Shown here piece after piece: positions 34,993 to 42,731 of a stretch of 64,000 bases of DNA. Under the pieces are notes generated by a model. That model did no database searches. It had not been told where the DNA came from and saw only the letters and a program-made list of their open reading frames with translations. The DNA comes from Burkholderia puraquae (lineage in GTDB: Bacteria > Pseudomonadota > Gammaproteobacteria > Burkholderiales > Burkholderiaceae), in the NCBI RefSeq assembly GCF_002099195.1, contig NZ_NBYX01000004.1, forward strand, positions 310,064 to 374,063, written 5' to 3'. Each line of letters begins with the position of its first letter. Position 1 is the first letter of the stretch. A program made the translations under genes and the position numbers.

Positions 34993-35466
34993 GCGCTTAT
35001 CTCCTGATGATGGGTTGGTGTTGTGTACGGCGTCGAGCCATGAACACAGTTTAGGGACGCGCAAAATCAGTTCCAAGACGAAGAATGATGCGAAACGACT
35101 GATAGTTTCGACGTTTTGACCACGCACTTCGTCTAAACGTCCAAATCATCTAAAAAACGCATATAGGCGTTGGCTCGAACACGCTGCCTCGGGCGGCGTT
35201 CCCGAGGGCAAACGGGAAGACGAGCGGCAACGCGCACCGCATGCGCGCCGTACGCGACGCGCGGCGCGTCGGTCGAAGCGAATGAGCAGGGAAATACAGC
35301 AGAGAGGCGTCGGACGACGCGGAGGAGCTGCCGTCCGTGTCCGCGCCGGTCATGAAACGCATCGGTGCCGGGCACGAACAAGCGACCCGCGTGCTTGCGA
35401 CGAGCGCAAGACGCGGCATGCGTGAAGGGCAGAAAACCTGTACAGCGAGTGCGCCGCGCTTGAACG
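34993..35466 (-). promoter_or_regulatory. intergenic region before the amino-acid dehydrogenase gene
   Basis: The 474-base gap contains an inverted repeat CGAAAC (35091-35096) / GTTTCG (35105-35110) in a comparatively AT-rich patch about 100 bases before the dehydrogenase start, a candidate Lrp-type operator. The remainder shows no supportable gene. Confidence 0.35.
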
Positions 35467-35931
35467 TCAGCCGCCGATCGTCCCGCGATCGATCTTGCGC
35501 GACAGGATGATCGACGTCGTCGTGCGTTCCACGCCTTCGAGCGTGCCGATCTGGTCGAGCAGGTCGTTGAGCCGTTCGGGCGAATCGGCGCGCAGCCATG
35601 CGACGTAGTCGTACTCGCCGCTCACCGCGCACAGCAGTTGCACTTCGGGCATCCGGTCGAGCTTACGCAGCACGTCCTTGCCGAACTTCGGCGTGAGGAT
35701 GATGCCGACGTACGCATAAATGCTTGCATCGAGCACGTCCTGCCCGAGCCGGACGCTGTAGCCGGCGATCACGTTGGTGCGTTCGAGCCGCGCGATGCGG
35801 GCGACGACCGTCGTGCGCGCCACGTCGAGCTGGCGCGCGAGATCCGCGACGCTGGCGCGCGCATCGGCCTGCAGCAGCGCGACAAGTTGCCGGTCGAGAT
35901 CGTCGAGTTGGTCGAGGCGGGGTGGACGCAT
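35467..35931 (-). CDS. Lrp/AsnC-family transcriptional regulator
   Basis: 154-aa feast/famine regulator: winged helix-turn-helix (LDDLDRQLVALLQADARASV, LARQLDVARTTVVARIARLE) and a C-terminal RAM domain (AYVGIILTPKFGKDVLRKLD, VSGEYDYVAWLRADS, IGTLEGVERTTTSIILSRKI). Effector is probably an amino acid. The start at 35931 (MRPPRLDQ) fits the family length. A likely target is the dehydrogenase gene next to it. Confidence 0.9.
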   Translation of the reverse strand: MRPPRLDQLDDLDRQLVALLQADARASVADLARQLDVARTTVVARIARLERTNVIAGYSVRLGQDVLDASIYAYVGIILTPKFGKDVLRKLDRMPEVQLLCAVSGEYDYVAWLRADSPERLNDLLDQIGTLEGVERTTTSIILSRKIDRGTIGG

Positions 35932-36186
35932 GAGGCTGGGCCAGGGCGCGACGCGCCGGCTGAGTGGAAGGTGACGCGATGATAGCGCCGAACGCCGGCC
36001 CGCCCAAACGGCACCGCCCGGATCCGGCCCGAACCTTTCAATTCCGATTCGTATCGGATGTAAGCAAGTGTCGCATTCACTGCTGCGCCGCACTCAACGT
36101 GCTACTAATAATGGGCGACGCGAGATGCGCGCTTGCGGCAGTTGCCGCCGCGCCCGCTCGCAAGACACCACCCCGGAGAGCCAACC

Positions 36187-36732
36187 ATGAAGAAAATCTC
36201 GCTCACCCTCGCTACGCTCGCCGTTGCAGCCAGCGCGTTCGCGCAAACCCCGGCGCAGGCGCCCGCCCAGGCCCCCGCAACGACGGCCGCGGCGTCGGCT
36301 CCGAGCGCCGAGCAGCGCGCGGCACGCCACGAAGCGCGCGTCGAGCAGCGCATCAAGTACCTGCACGACCAGTTGAAGATCACGTCGGCGCAGGAACCGC
36401 AGTGGAAGACGTTCGCCGACACGATGCGCGACAACGGCGAAACGATGGGCCGCCTCTATCGCGAACGGATGGCCAAGCACGAAGTCTCCGCACTCGACGA
36501 CATCAAGCAGTATGCGGAACTGTCGCAGGCGAACGCCGACGGCGCGAAAAAGCTCGCCGACGCGTTCGCGCCGCTCTACGAGAGCTTCCCGGCCGACCAG
36601 AAGGCCCTGGCCGACACGACGTTCCGCAGCTGGCTGCACCACGGCGGCGAGCACCGCGGCAAGGGCAAGACGAAGGGCAAGGAAGGCAAGGCGGCAGCCG
36701 CGCCGGCCGCCAGCGCACCCGCGCAACCCTGA
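36187..36732 (+). CDS. periplasmic Spy/CpxP-like (LTXXQ) protein
   Basis: 181-aa secreted protein: signal peptide MKKISLTLATLAVAASAFAQ, an Ala/Pro/Gln-rich linker, then a helical core with RIKYLHDQLKITSAQEPQWK (LTxxQ-like motif) and KHEVSALDDIKQYAE, and a basic, Lys/Gly-rich tail followed by Ala/Pro. Spy/CpxP proteins are periplasmic chaperones or stress sensors. GGAGAG precedes the ATG. Its own promoter region is the 255 bases upstream. Confidence 0.85.
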   Translation: MKKISLTLATLAVAASAFAQTPAQAPAQAPATTAAASAPSAEQRAARHEARVEQRIKYLHDQLKITSAQEPQWKTFADTMRDNGETMGRLYRERMAKHEVSALDDIKQYAELSQANADGAKKLADAFAPLYESFPADQKALADTTFRSWLHHGGEHRGKGKTKGKEGKAAAAPAASAPAQP

Positions 36733-36867
36733 CGCCCTCCCCGCCGGCGCCGTGCCGCCCGTCCGGGCCGAACGGCGCCGCGCCATACCAGGCGACCGGC
36801 GCGTCACACGGCGCGCCGGATTCGGGATAAGCTCCCGGCTTTTACCGCTTTCCCGCACTTCCCCGCC

Positions 36868-37299
36868 ATGCTCGAACTCAAGCACCTCGACCTGCGTACC
36901 GATCCGCAGGCCCGTCGCGTCGTCAAGGACGAAACCGTCGCCGTTGCCTTCGCGGAGGCTGACGGCGAACTGATGAGCCTCGAAGGCCCGAATCGCTATG
37001 TGACGGGCGACGCGCTGGTCACGGGCTCGACCGGCGACCGCTGGGTCGTGTCGCGCGCGCGCTTCGACGCCAAATACCTGCCCGCCGATCCGGCACTCGC
37101 ACACGGCGCACCGGGCGCCTACCGCAACCGGCCCGCTATCGTGCTCGCCCGCCGGATGGACGAGCCGTTCACGATCGCCCGCTCGGAAAACGGCGACACG
37201 CTGCGCGGCGTCGCCGGCGACTGGGTCATGCAGTACGCGCCCGGCGACTACGGTGTCGTGCAGGCGCAGCGCTTCGCACAGGTCTACCGCGACGCGTAA
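36868..37299 (+). CDS. PGDYG-motif protein of unknown function
   Basis: 143-aa soluble protein with the C-terminal block GDWVMQYAPGDYGVVQAQRF that defines a small PGDYG family, and an internal repeat-like GPNRYVTGDALVTGSTGDRW. No catalytic motif is evident and no function is known to me. Related domains occur alone or appended to other proteins. Not obviously co-transcribed with the Spy-like gene 135 bases upstream. Confidence 0.8.
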   Translation: MLELKHLDLRTDPQARRVVKDETVAVAFAEADGELMSLEGPNRYVTGDALVTGSTGDRWVVSRARFDAKYLPADPALAHGAPGAYRNRPAIVLARRMDEPFTIARSENGDTLRGVAGDWVMQYAPGDYGVVQAQRFAQVYRDA

Positions 37300-37332
37300 A
37301 GCGGCGCGCCGGCATCGCGCCGGCGCGAACGG

Positions 37333-37695
37333 TCACGCGAAGTCTTCGTCGAGTTCGAGTTCCGCGTCGCGCTCGACAGCCTCGCCGGCCGCGTGACGCT
37401 CCTCGAGCGACCCGAGCATCGCTTCCGTATATGCATGCAGTACCGCATGGCTGCGTGCGCGCTGCATCGGCTTGAACGCCAGATAGCGCGCGAGCGCGGC
37501 CGGCACGATACGGATATCGAGCGTCATCCGCTTCGGCGCCGCGCCGAAACGCATCGCGAGCCAGTGCACGGACAGGAACCGCCCGCGCGCGTCGCTGCTT
37601 TCGGCGAAACGTGTCTGCTCCGGAAAGAGATCGCAGATCACGCGTGCGAGCGCGTCGAATTCCGCGCTCTGGCATTCGATCAGATAGTCGTCCAT
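37333..37695 (-). CDS. hypothetical protein, 120 aa (Burkholderia DUF)
   Basis: Small acidic soluble protein beginning MDDYLIECQSAEFDALARVI and ending in a run of Glu/Asp (ERDAELELDEDFA). It resembles a short domain-of-unknown-function family found in Burkholderia (possibly DUF3022). No function can be proposed. It follows yhfC by 13 bases and is probably co-transcribed with it. Confidence 0.7.
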   Translation of the reverse strand: MDDYLIECQSAEFDALARVICDLFPEQTRFAESSDARGRFLSVHWLAMRFGAAPKRMTLDIRIVPAALARYLAFKPMQRARSHAVLHAYTEAMLGSLEERHAAGEAVERDAELELDEDFA

Positions 37696-37708
37696 TCCGT
37701 CTCTCCCG

Positions 37709-38497
37709 TCAGGCTGCCGATTGCGACGGCCGGCACGTCTTCACCAGCACGGCGACCACGATCGCGGCCAGCACGAAATAGGCAGCCTCGACCCAGCCGG
37801 CCGGCAGCACGCGCACCTGGTACAGCAGCGCCGGCGCGGCCGCGAGCGCATGCAGCGCGATCGCGAGCGGCAACACGCCCGCGCGGCCGGCGCGCACACC
37901 GCGCCAGACCAGCACCGACAGCGCCAGTTGCAGCACGAATGCCGCGCAGCGTTCGAGCAGCAACAGCAGGATCGACTGCGCCGACAGCGTCGCGAGCATC
38001 ACGTGCAGCCGCACGACGGTGTCGCCCGGCAGGTCGGCGAGCTGGGTCTCGAGCTGGCCGCGGCTCGCGAGCCACGCGAGATACGACCACTGGCCCCATA
38101 CGAGTACGCCGACGAACCACGCTTCGGCGCCGCCGTGGCCGATCCCGTAGCCGATTCCTCGGCTGTCGCCGGCCGACGGGCCGTAGCGGCGGCTCAGGAA
38201 ACGCATCCCGAGATAGCGGCCGGCTTCCTCGAACACGGCGGTCGCGAGCGCGCTGTACGCGACGAACGCGAGCGGCTGCGTGAGCCAGCCGTCCGGCGGC
38301 GTCTGGCTCAGCACGAGCCCGTGGAACGCGCGTTCGAGGATCATCGCAAACAGCGTGAAGACCGCCACGCCGACGATCGTGTCGCGGCGGTTCAGCGCAA
38401 GCGGCTTGCGCAGGATACGGAAGAGGACGAGCGGCAGGAGCGCGATGATCAGCGTGGCGGCGATCAGCACCGCCAGCGTGACGGGAGCGACAGTCAT
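37709..38497 (-). CDS. YhfC-family intramembrane metalloprotease-like protein
   Basis: 262-aa integral membrane protein with about seven helices. The EExxR-like motif VFEEAGRYLGMRF and the following YGIGHGGAEAWFVGVL match the YhfC glutamic/metallo CPBP-like membrane protease group. Substrate unknown. It starts 54 bases after the ptxS stop and could be reached by read-through from the kgu operon; a hairpin lies between. Confidence 0.83.
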   Translation of the reverse strand: MTVAPVTLAVLIAATLIIALLPLVLFRILRKPLALNRRDTIVGVAVFTLFAMILERAFHGLVLSQTPPDGWLTQPLAFVAYSALATAVFEEAGRYLGMRFLSRRYGPSAGDSRGIGYGIGHGGAEAWFVGVLVWGQWSYLAWLASRGQLETQLADLPGDTVVRLHVMLATLSAQSILLLLLERCAAFVLQLALSVLVWRGVRAGRAGVLPLAIALHALAAAPALLYQVRVLPAGWVEAAYFVLAAIVVAVLVKTCRPSQSAA

Positions 38498-38507
38498 GTA
38501 TTTCCTT

Positions 38508-38544
38508 GTTCGGGGCAGCGCACCTGACGCGCTGCGTGCCCCGA
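38508..38544 (-). other. intercistronic hairpin between ptxS and yhfC
   Basis: TTCGGGGCA (38508-38516) pairs with TGCCCCGAA (38536-38544), with GCGC further pairing inside. On the minus strand it is followed not by T residues but by AAGGAAATAC, the ribosome binding site of yhfC, so it looks like an mRNA-processing or attenuation hairpin and not a simple terminator. Confidence 0.5.
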
Positions 38545-38551
38545 ATGATAC

Positions 38552-39595
38552 TCAGCTTGCGGTCGACGCGCGCGCAACCAGCTCGCCCGGCAACAGCGAG
38601 ACGCGTACGTCGCCCGCCGCACCGTCGATCCGCTCGTGCACGAATTCGACGGCCTTGTAGCCGATTTCGTAGGTCGGCTGGCGGATCGTCGTGATGCCGA
38701 TCAGCTCGGCCCATTCCGGATCGTCGATCGACAGCAGCGCCGCCCTCTGCTGCCATGTGGCGCCGAAACGCGCGCGCAGGTGGCGCGCGATCGCGAGCGC
38801 GACCGGCGCGTTCGCGGCAAACAGCGCCGCGCGCGCGCCGCGCCGTGCCGCGTCGTCGATGCGGGCATCGATGTCGGCCAGCGCCGCCGTGACCGCGTCG
38901 GGCTCGTTCAGGTCGAGCACGACCGTCGACGGTACCGTCAGCCCGCGCGCTGCCAGTGCCGCGCGGAACGCGGCCTCGCGCAGGCGCCGCGAGCTGACGC
39001 GCTCGAACGGCTGCACGACGAAATGGATCGCGTCGAAGCCATGTTCGACGAGGTGCGCGAGTGCCGTCTCGATCGCGTCGGCGTTGTCGAGGCCGATCAG
39101 GTCGGCCTCGAAGCCCTCGACCGTCCGGTCGACGAGCACGGCCGGGATGCCGGCCCCGCGCAGCGGGCGCAGCACATTCTCGTCGGCGCCGAGCGCGTTG
39201 ACGATCAGCCCTTCGACGCGGTAGGTCGTGAGCAGCTGCAGGAAGCGGCGCTCCATCTCGACTTCGTTTGCCGCGTGACAGATCAGCGGCATGTAGCCGA
39301 GCGCGTGGCACGCGGCCTCGACGCCCTGCAGCACTTCGACGGTATAGGGATTGGTGAGGTCGGCCGCGAGCATGCCGAGCAAGCGGTTGCGGCCGCGCTT
39401 GAGCCCGCGCGCCATCTGGTTCGGCCGGTAGTTGAGCCGCGCGATTGCCGCTTCGATCCGCTGGCGCAGGTCGGTGGACAGCACGTGCGTCTCGCCGTTC
39501 AGGTAGCGCGACACGCTGGTCTTGCCTGTGCCGGCCTCGCGCGCGACATCGCTGATCGTCGCAGGACGCGTCGTGGTTGGTTGCGAATCGGTCAC
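38552..39595 (-). CDS. ptxS: LacI-family regulator of 2-ketogluconate operon (PtxS-like)
   Basis: 347-aa repressor: N-terminal LacI helix-turn-helix (TISDVAREAGTGKTSVSRYL, hinge RPNQMARGLKRGRN) and a periplasmic-binding-protein-like ligand domain. In Pseudomonas PtxS binds 2-ketogluconate and controls kguEKTD; here the gene is last of the same set, which supports the name. GTG start at 39595 with GAGG upstream. A perfect palindrome resembling the PtxS site stands before kguE. A 25-codon leader frame overlaps the start (GTGA). Confidence 0.85.
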   Translation of the reverse strand: MTDSQPTTTRPATISDVAREAGTGKTSVSRYLNGETHVLSTDLRQRIEAAIARLNYRPNQMARGLKRGRNRLLGMLAADLTNPYTVEVLQGVEAACHALGYMPLICHAANEVEMERRFLQLLTTYRVEGLIVNALGADENVLRPLRGAGIPAVLVDRTVEGFEADLIGLDNADAIETALAHLVEHGFDAIHFVVQPFERVSSRRLREAAFRAALAARGLTVPSTVVLDLNEPDAVTAALADIDARIDDAARRGARAALFAANAPVALAIARHLRARFGATWQQRAALLSIDDPEWAELIGITTIRQPTYEIGYKAVEFVHERIDGAAGDVRVSLLPGELVARASTAS

Positions 39596-39669
39596 TGTCG
39601 TGCCTCGCGACGTACGATCCGCGCCGCTTCGTGAGCAGACGGACCTTTGTTGTTGGAAACGTAAGCCAC
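39592..39669 (-). CDS. possible 25-aa leader peptide coupled to ptxS
   Basis: A GTG-initiated frame of 26 codons begins ten bases after AGGAG (within GACAGGAG, directly beside repeat array B) and ends with TGA overlapping the ptxS GTG by four bases (GTGA). The peptide starts MAYVSNNKGPSAHEAARIV and is basic. No similarity is recognised and codon use is less biased than in neighbouring genes. It may be translated only to deliver ribosomes to ptxS. Confidence 0.4.
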   Translation of the reverse strand: MAYVSNNKGPSAHEAARIVRREARQ

Positions 39670-39687
39670 CCGGTGGAATCTCCTGTC

Positions 39688-39868
39688 GGTCAGCGTTAGC
39701 GCTTTAGCGCTTACGCTGACCCCATGCTTCGCGGTCGGTCAGCGTTAGCGCTTTAGCGCTTACGCTGACCCCATGCTTCGCGGTCGGTCAGCGTGAGCCC
39801 TTCAGCGCTTACGCTGACCCCATGCTTCGCGGTCGGTCAGCGTGAGCGCGCGGCGCCTGCGATGATCC
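39688..39868 (-). repeat. 49-bp tandem hairpin repeats, array B (4 units)
   Basis: Units begin at 39688, 39737, 39786 and 39835. The first two are identical: arms GGTCAGCG/CGCTGACC, core TTAGCGCTTTAGCGCTTA, spacer CCATGCTTCGCGGTC. The third keeps the arms but has core changes; the fourth keeps only the left arm and part of the spacer; traces continue to about 39900. The array lies between kguD and ptxS and in mRNA sense ends at GACAGGAG. The rest of the 525-base gap (39900-40120) shows no other feature. Confidence 0.94.
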
Positions 39869-40120
39869 CATGCTTCGCGATCGATCGCCGCCGGCGCGTT
39901 GGCACCCGCCCCGGTCACGTGCAAAAGCAGTCGGCCGCACCGGATCTGGCGCGGATACCTGTCGCGGGACGCCGCCGGCAGCATTGCCGGGCCGTCGATG
40001 CGACGCGCGGGCGATCATAACGCAGCCAGCCCTCCGGCACCAAGACCATCGACTCTAACGAAGCCGGCACCCCGTTGGCCGGACATCGGCCGATGGTCGG
40101 CCCGCTCCCCCCTCTGCGGC

Positions 40121-41095
40121 TCAGGCGCGCGCGAGCGCATCCGGATTGACGAGATTCGTGCGCAGCGTGCCGGCCAGCGCGCCGACCAGGTTTTCCGCGG
40201 CGCAACGCGCCATCGCGTGGCGCGTCTCGTGCGTCGCCGAGCCGATATGCGGCAGTGCGACGACATTCTTCATCTGCAGCAGCGGCGAATCCGCCGGCAG
40301 CGGCTCCTTCTCGAACACATCGAGCCCCGCGCCACGGATCGTGCCCGCGCGCAGCGCATCGACCAGCGCGGCTTCGTCGACCACCTGCCCGCGCGATGCG
40401 TTGATCAGGATCGCGCTGCGCTTCATCTTCGCGAATTCGTCCGCGCCGATCAGGTGGCGTGTTTCCGGCGACAGCGGCACCTGCAGGCACACGAAATCCG
40501 ACTGCGCGAGCAACTCGTCGAGCGTCACGCGCCGCGCGCCGTACTGCGTCTCGGCTTCCGCATGCGCGGAGCGATTCGCGTACAACACCTGCATCCGGAA
40601 TCCGAGCGCCGCGCGGCGCGCGACCGCGCCGCCGATCCGCCCGAGCCCGACGATGCCGAGCGTCTTGCCCTGCACGTCGGTGCCGTACAGGTCGGGGCCG
40701 ATACTGTGATGCCAGTGGCCGGCCTTCACCCACTCGGCCAGCTCGACCACGCGTCGCGCAGACGCGAGGATCAGCGAGAACACCGTATCGGCGGTCGACT
40801 CGGTCAGCACGTCCGGTGTATGCGTGAGCACGATCCCGCGCTGCGTGAGATCCGCGACGTCGAAGTTGTCGTAGCCGACCGAGATCGTCGACCACGCCTT
40901 CAGCCGCGGTGCGCGGTCGAGCATCTGCGGCGTGACCTTCAGGCTCGCGCCGATCGCGCCGTCCGCGTCGCCGAGCGCATCGGCGAGGGCTGCGGCGCCG
41001 TCGGCCTGCACGACGTCCGCATGCTCGCGCAGGTACGCGAGGACGTCATCGGGCAGCGGCTTGTACGCGACGATACGGGGCTTCATCAGATTCAT
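40121..41095 (-). CDS. kguD: 2-keto-6-phosphogluconate (D-2-hydroxyacid) reductase
   Basis: 324-aa D-isomer-specific 2-hydroxyacid dehydrogenase. NAD(P)-binding GIVGLGRIGGAVARRA, catalytic arginine in INASRGQVVDE, glutamate in GLDVFEKEPLP and histidine in VALPHIGSATHETRHAM. In the kgu pathway it reduces 2-keto-6-phosphogluconate to 6-phosphogluconate. The start at 41095 overlaps the kguT stop (ATGA) and AAGGAA lies upstream; an ATG at 41086 is an alternative. Confidence 0.88.
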   Translation of the reverse strand: MNLMKPRIVAYKPLPDDVLAYLREHADVVQADGAAALADALGDADGAIGASLKVTPQMLDRAPRLKAWSTISVGYDNFDVADLTQRGIVLTHTPDVLTESTADTVFSLILASARRVVELAEWVKAGHWHHSIGPDLYGTDVQGKTLGIVGLGRIGGAVARRAALGFRMQVLYANRSAHAEAETQYGARRVTLDELLAQSDFVCLQVPLSPETRHLIGADEFAKMKRSAILINASRGQVVDEAALVDALRAGTIRGAGLDVFEKEPLPADSPLLQMKNVVALPHIGSATHETRHAMARCAAENLVGALAGTLRTNLVNPDALARA

Positions 41096-42372
41096 TTTCC
41101 TTGCAGCGGCGTCGCGAGCGGATGCGTATCGCGCGCCTGGGGTTTGACGGACAGCGTGAGGATCACCGCGGCGACGAGCGCGGCACTCATGAATGCGTAC
41201 GACGCGACGGGCGAGCCGGTCGCCCCGTTCAGGTAGCCGACGAAGTACGAGCCGACGAACGAGCCGAGCGCGCCCATGCTGTTGATCAGCGCCATCGCGC
41301 CGCCGGCGACGTTCTTCGGCAGCAGTTCCGGCACGATCGCGAAGAACGGGCCGTACGGCGCGTACATCGCGGCGCCCGCCACGACCAGCAGCGCATACGA
41401 GATCCAGAAATGCGACGAGCCGAGTGCGTACGATGCGGCGAACGCGGCCGCGCCGATCAGCAGGAACGGCCACACGAAACCGCGGCGCGAACCGACCTTG
41501 TCGGACGCCCACGATGCGGCGAGCATCGCGATCGTCGCGGCGAGATACGGGAGCGCGGACAGCCAGCCGGTCGCGACCATCCCGAGGTCGGAGCCGTTCT
41601 TGACGATCGACGGCAGCCACAGCACGAAGCCGTACACGCCGATGCTCCAGCAGAAATACTGTGCGCACAGCTTGATCACGGCCGGCGAGCGGAACGCCTC
41701 GCCATAGTTGCGCACGGGTTTGATTGCTGCCTGCTCGGCCGCGAGCGCGGCGTCGAGGTCGCGCTTTTCCTGCGCGCTGAGCCACGGCGAATCGGCCGGC
41801 TTGTCCTGCACGAGGAACCACCAGCACACGGCCCAGAGCACGGCCGGCACGCCTTCGGCGATGAACATGTGGCGCCAGCCGAATTCGTGCACGAGATAGC
41901 CGGACACGATCGACATCCACAGCACGGTGACCGGGTTGCCGAGGATCAGGAACGTGTTCGCGCGCGAGCGTTCGTTCTTCGTGAACCAGTTGCTGATGTA
42001 GATCAGCATCGCCGGCATCACGGCTGCCTCGACGATGCCGAGCACGAAGCGGATCGCCATCAGCGACGGGATGTTGCTGACCACGCCCGTGAGCGCCGCG
42101 CAGGCTCCCCACAGGATGAGGCTGACGAACACGAGCTTCTTCACGCTGCGGCGTTCCGCATAGATCGCGCCGGGGATCTGGAAGAAGAAGTAGCCGAGGA
42201 AGAACAGCGCGCCGATCAGCGACGACAGGCCCTTGCTGATCCCGAGGTCCTGGTTGATGCCGGCCGCGGCCGCGAACCCGTAGTTCGCGCGGTCGAGGTA
42301 GGCGAGGCTGTATGTGATGAAGACGATCGGCATGATCGTCCACCAGCGGCGGGCAGCGAGAGTATTGGCCAT
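41092..42372 (-). CDS. kguT: 2-ketogluconate MFS transporter
   Basis: 426-aa, 12-helix inner-membrane symporter of the anion:cation symporter group. Helix 1 is preceded by LAARRWWTIMPIVFITYSLA and followed by YLDRANYGFAAAAGINQDLG, the family signature; WASDKVGSRRGFVWPF is the loop motif. Imports 2-ketogluconate from the periplasm. AGGAGACA precedes the ATG at 42372, and repeat array C abuts this ribosome binding site. Confidence 0.88.
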   Translation of the reverse strand: MANTLAARRWWTIMPIVFITYSLAYLDRANYGFAAAAGINQDLGISKGLSSLIGALFFLGYFFFQIPGAIYAERRSVKKLVFVSLILWGACAALTGVVSNIPSLMAIRFVLGIVEAAVMPAMLIYISNWFTKNERSRANTFLILGNPVTVLWMSIVSGYLVHEFGWRHMFIAEGVPAVLWAVCWWFLVQDKPADSPWLSAQEKRDLDAALAAEQAAIKPVRNYGEAFRSPAVIKLCAQYFCWSIGVYGFVLWLPSIVKNGSDLGMVATGWLSALPYLAATIAMLAASWASDKVGSRRGFVWPFLLIGAAAFAASYALGSSHFWISYALLVVAGAAMYAPYGPFFAIVPELLPKNVAGGAMALINSMGALGSFVGSYFVGYLNGATGSPVASYAFMSAALVAAVILTLSVKPQARDTHPLATPLQGK

Positions 42373-42390
42373 CAGAATGTCTCCTGTGTC

Positions 42391-42620
42391 GACGCAAGTT
42401 AGCGCTTCAGCGCTTACTTGCGTCCCATGCTTCGCGGTCGATCAGAGTTAGCGCTTCAGCGCTTACTCTGATCCCATGCTTCGCGGTCGACGCAAGTTAG
42501 CGCTTCAACACTTACTTGCGTCCCATGCTTCGCGGTCGATCAGAGTTAGCGCTTCAGTGCTTACTCTGATCCCATGCTTCGCGGTCGATCAGAATTCGCG
42601 CCTCAGCGCTTACTCCGGCC
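42391..42620 (-). repeat. 49-bp tandem hairpin repeats, array C (5 units, alternating arms)
   Basis: Units begin at 42391, 42440, 42489, 42538 and 42587. Arms alternate strictly: GACGCAAG/CTTGCGTC, GATCAGAG/CTCTGATC, then the same pair again, so there is a 98-bp super-repeat. The first two cores are TTAGCGCTTCAGCGCTTA; the third and fourth have two or one core changes; the fifth is degraded. The spacer is CCATGCTTCGCGGTC. The array lies between kguK and kguT and in mRNA sense ends at GACACAGGAG before kguT. The remaining 42621-42731 holds nothing I can name. Confidence 0.95.
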
Positions 42621-42731
42621 CGATGCTCCGCAATCGACCCGAACAAACGCCTCGGCGCCCGTCCCGGTCCTGTACCTTGCCGTGCGCATGCACGACGAAA
42701 TGAGTCCGCGGATTGTGCCGTGTCCGGCCTC

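Noticed and set aside
25961..42620. CRISPR-like reading of the 49-bp tandem arrays
   Set aside because: Both the hairpin core and the 15-bp spacer are constant and only the stem arms vary in complementary fashion; there are no unique spacers and no cas genes.
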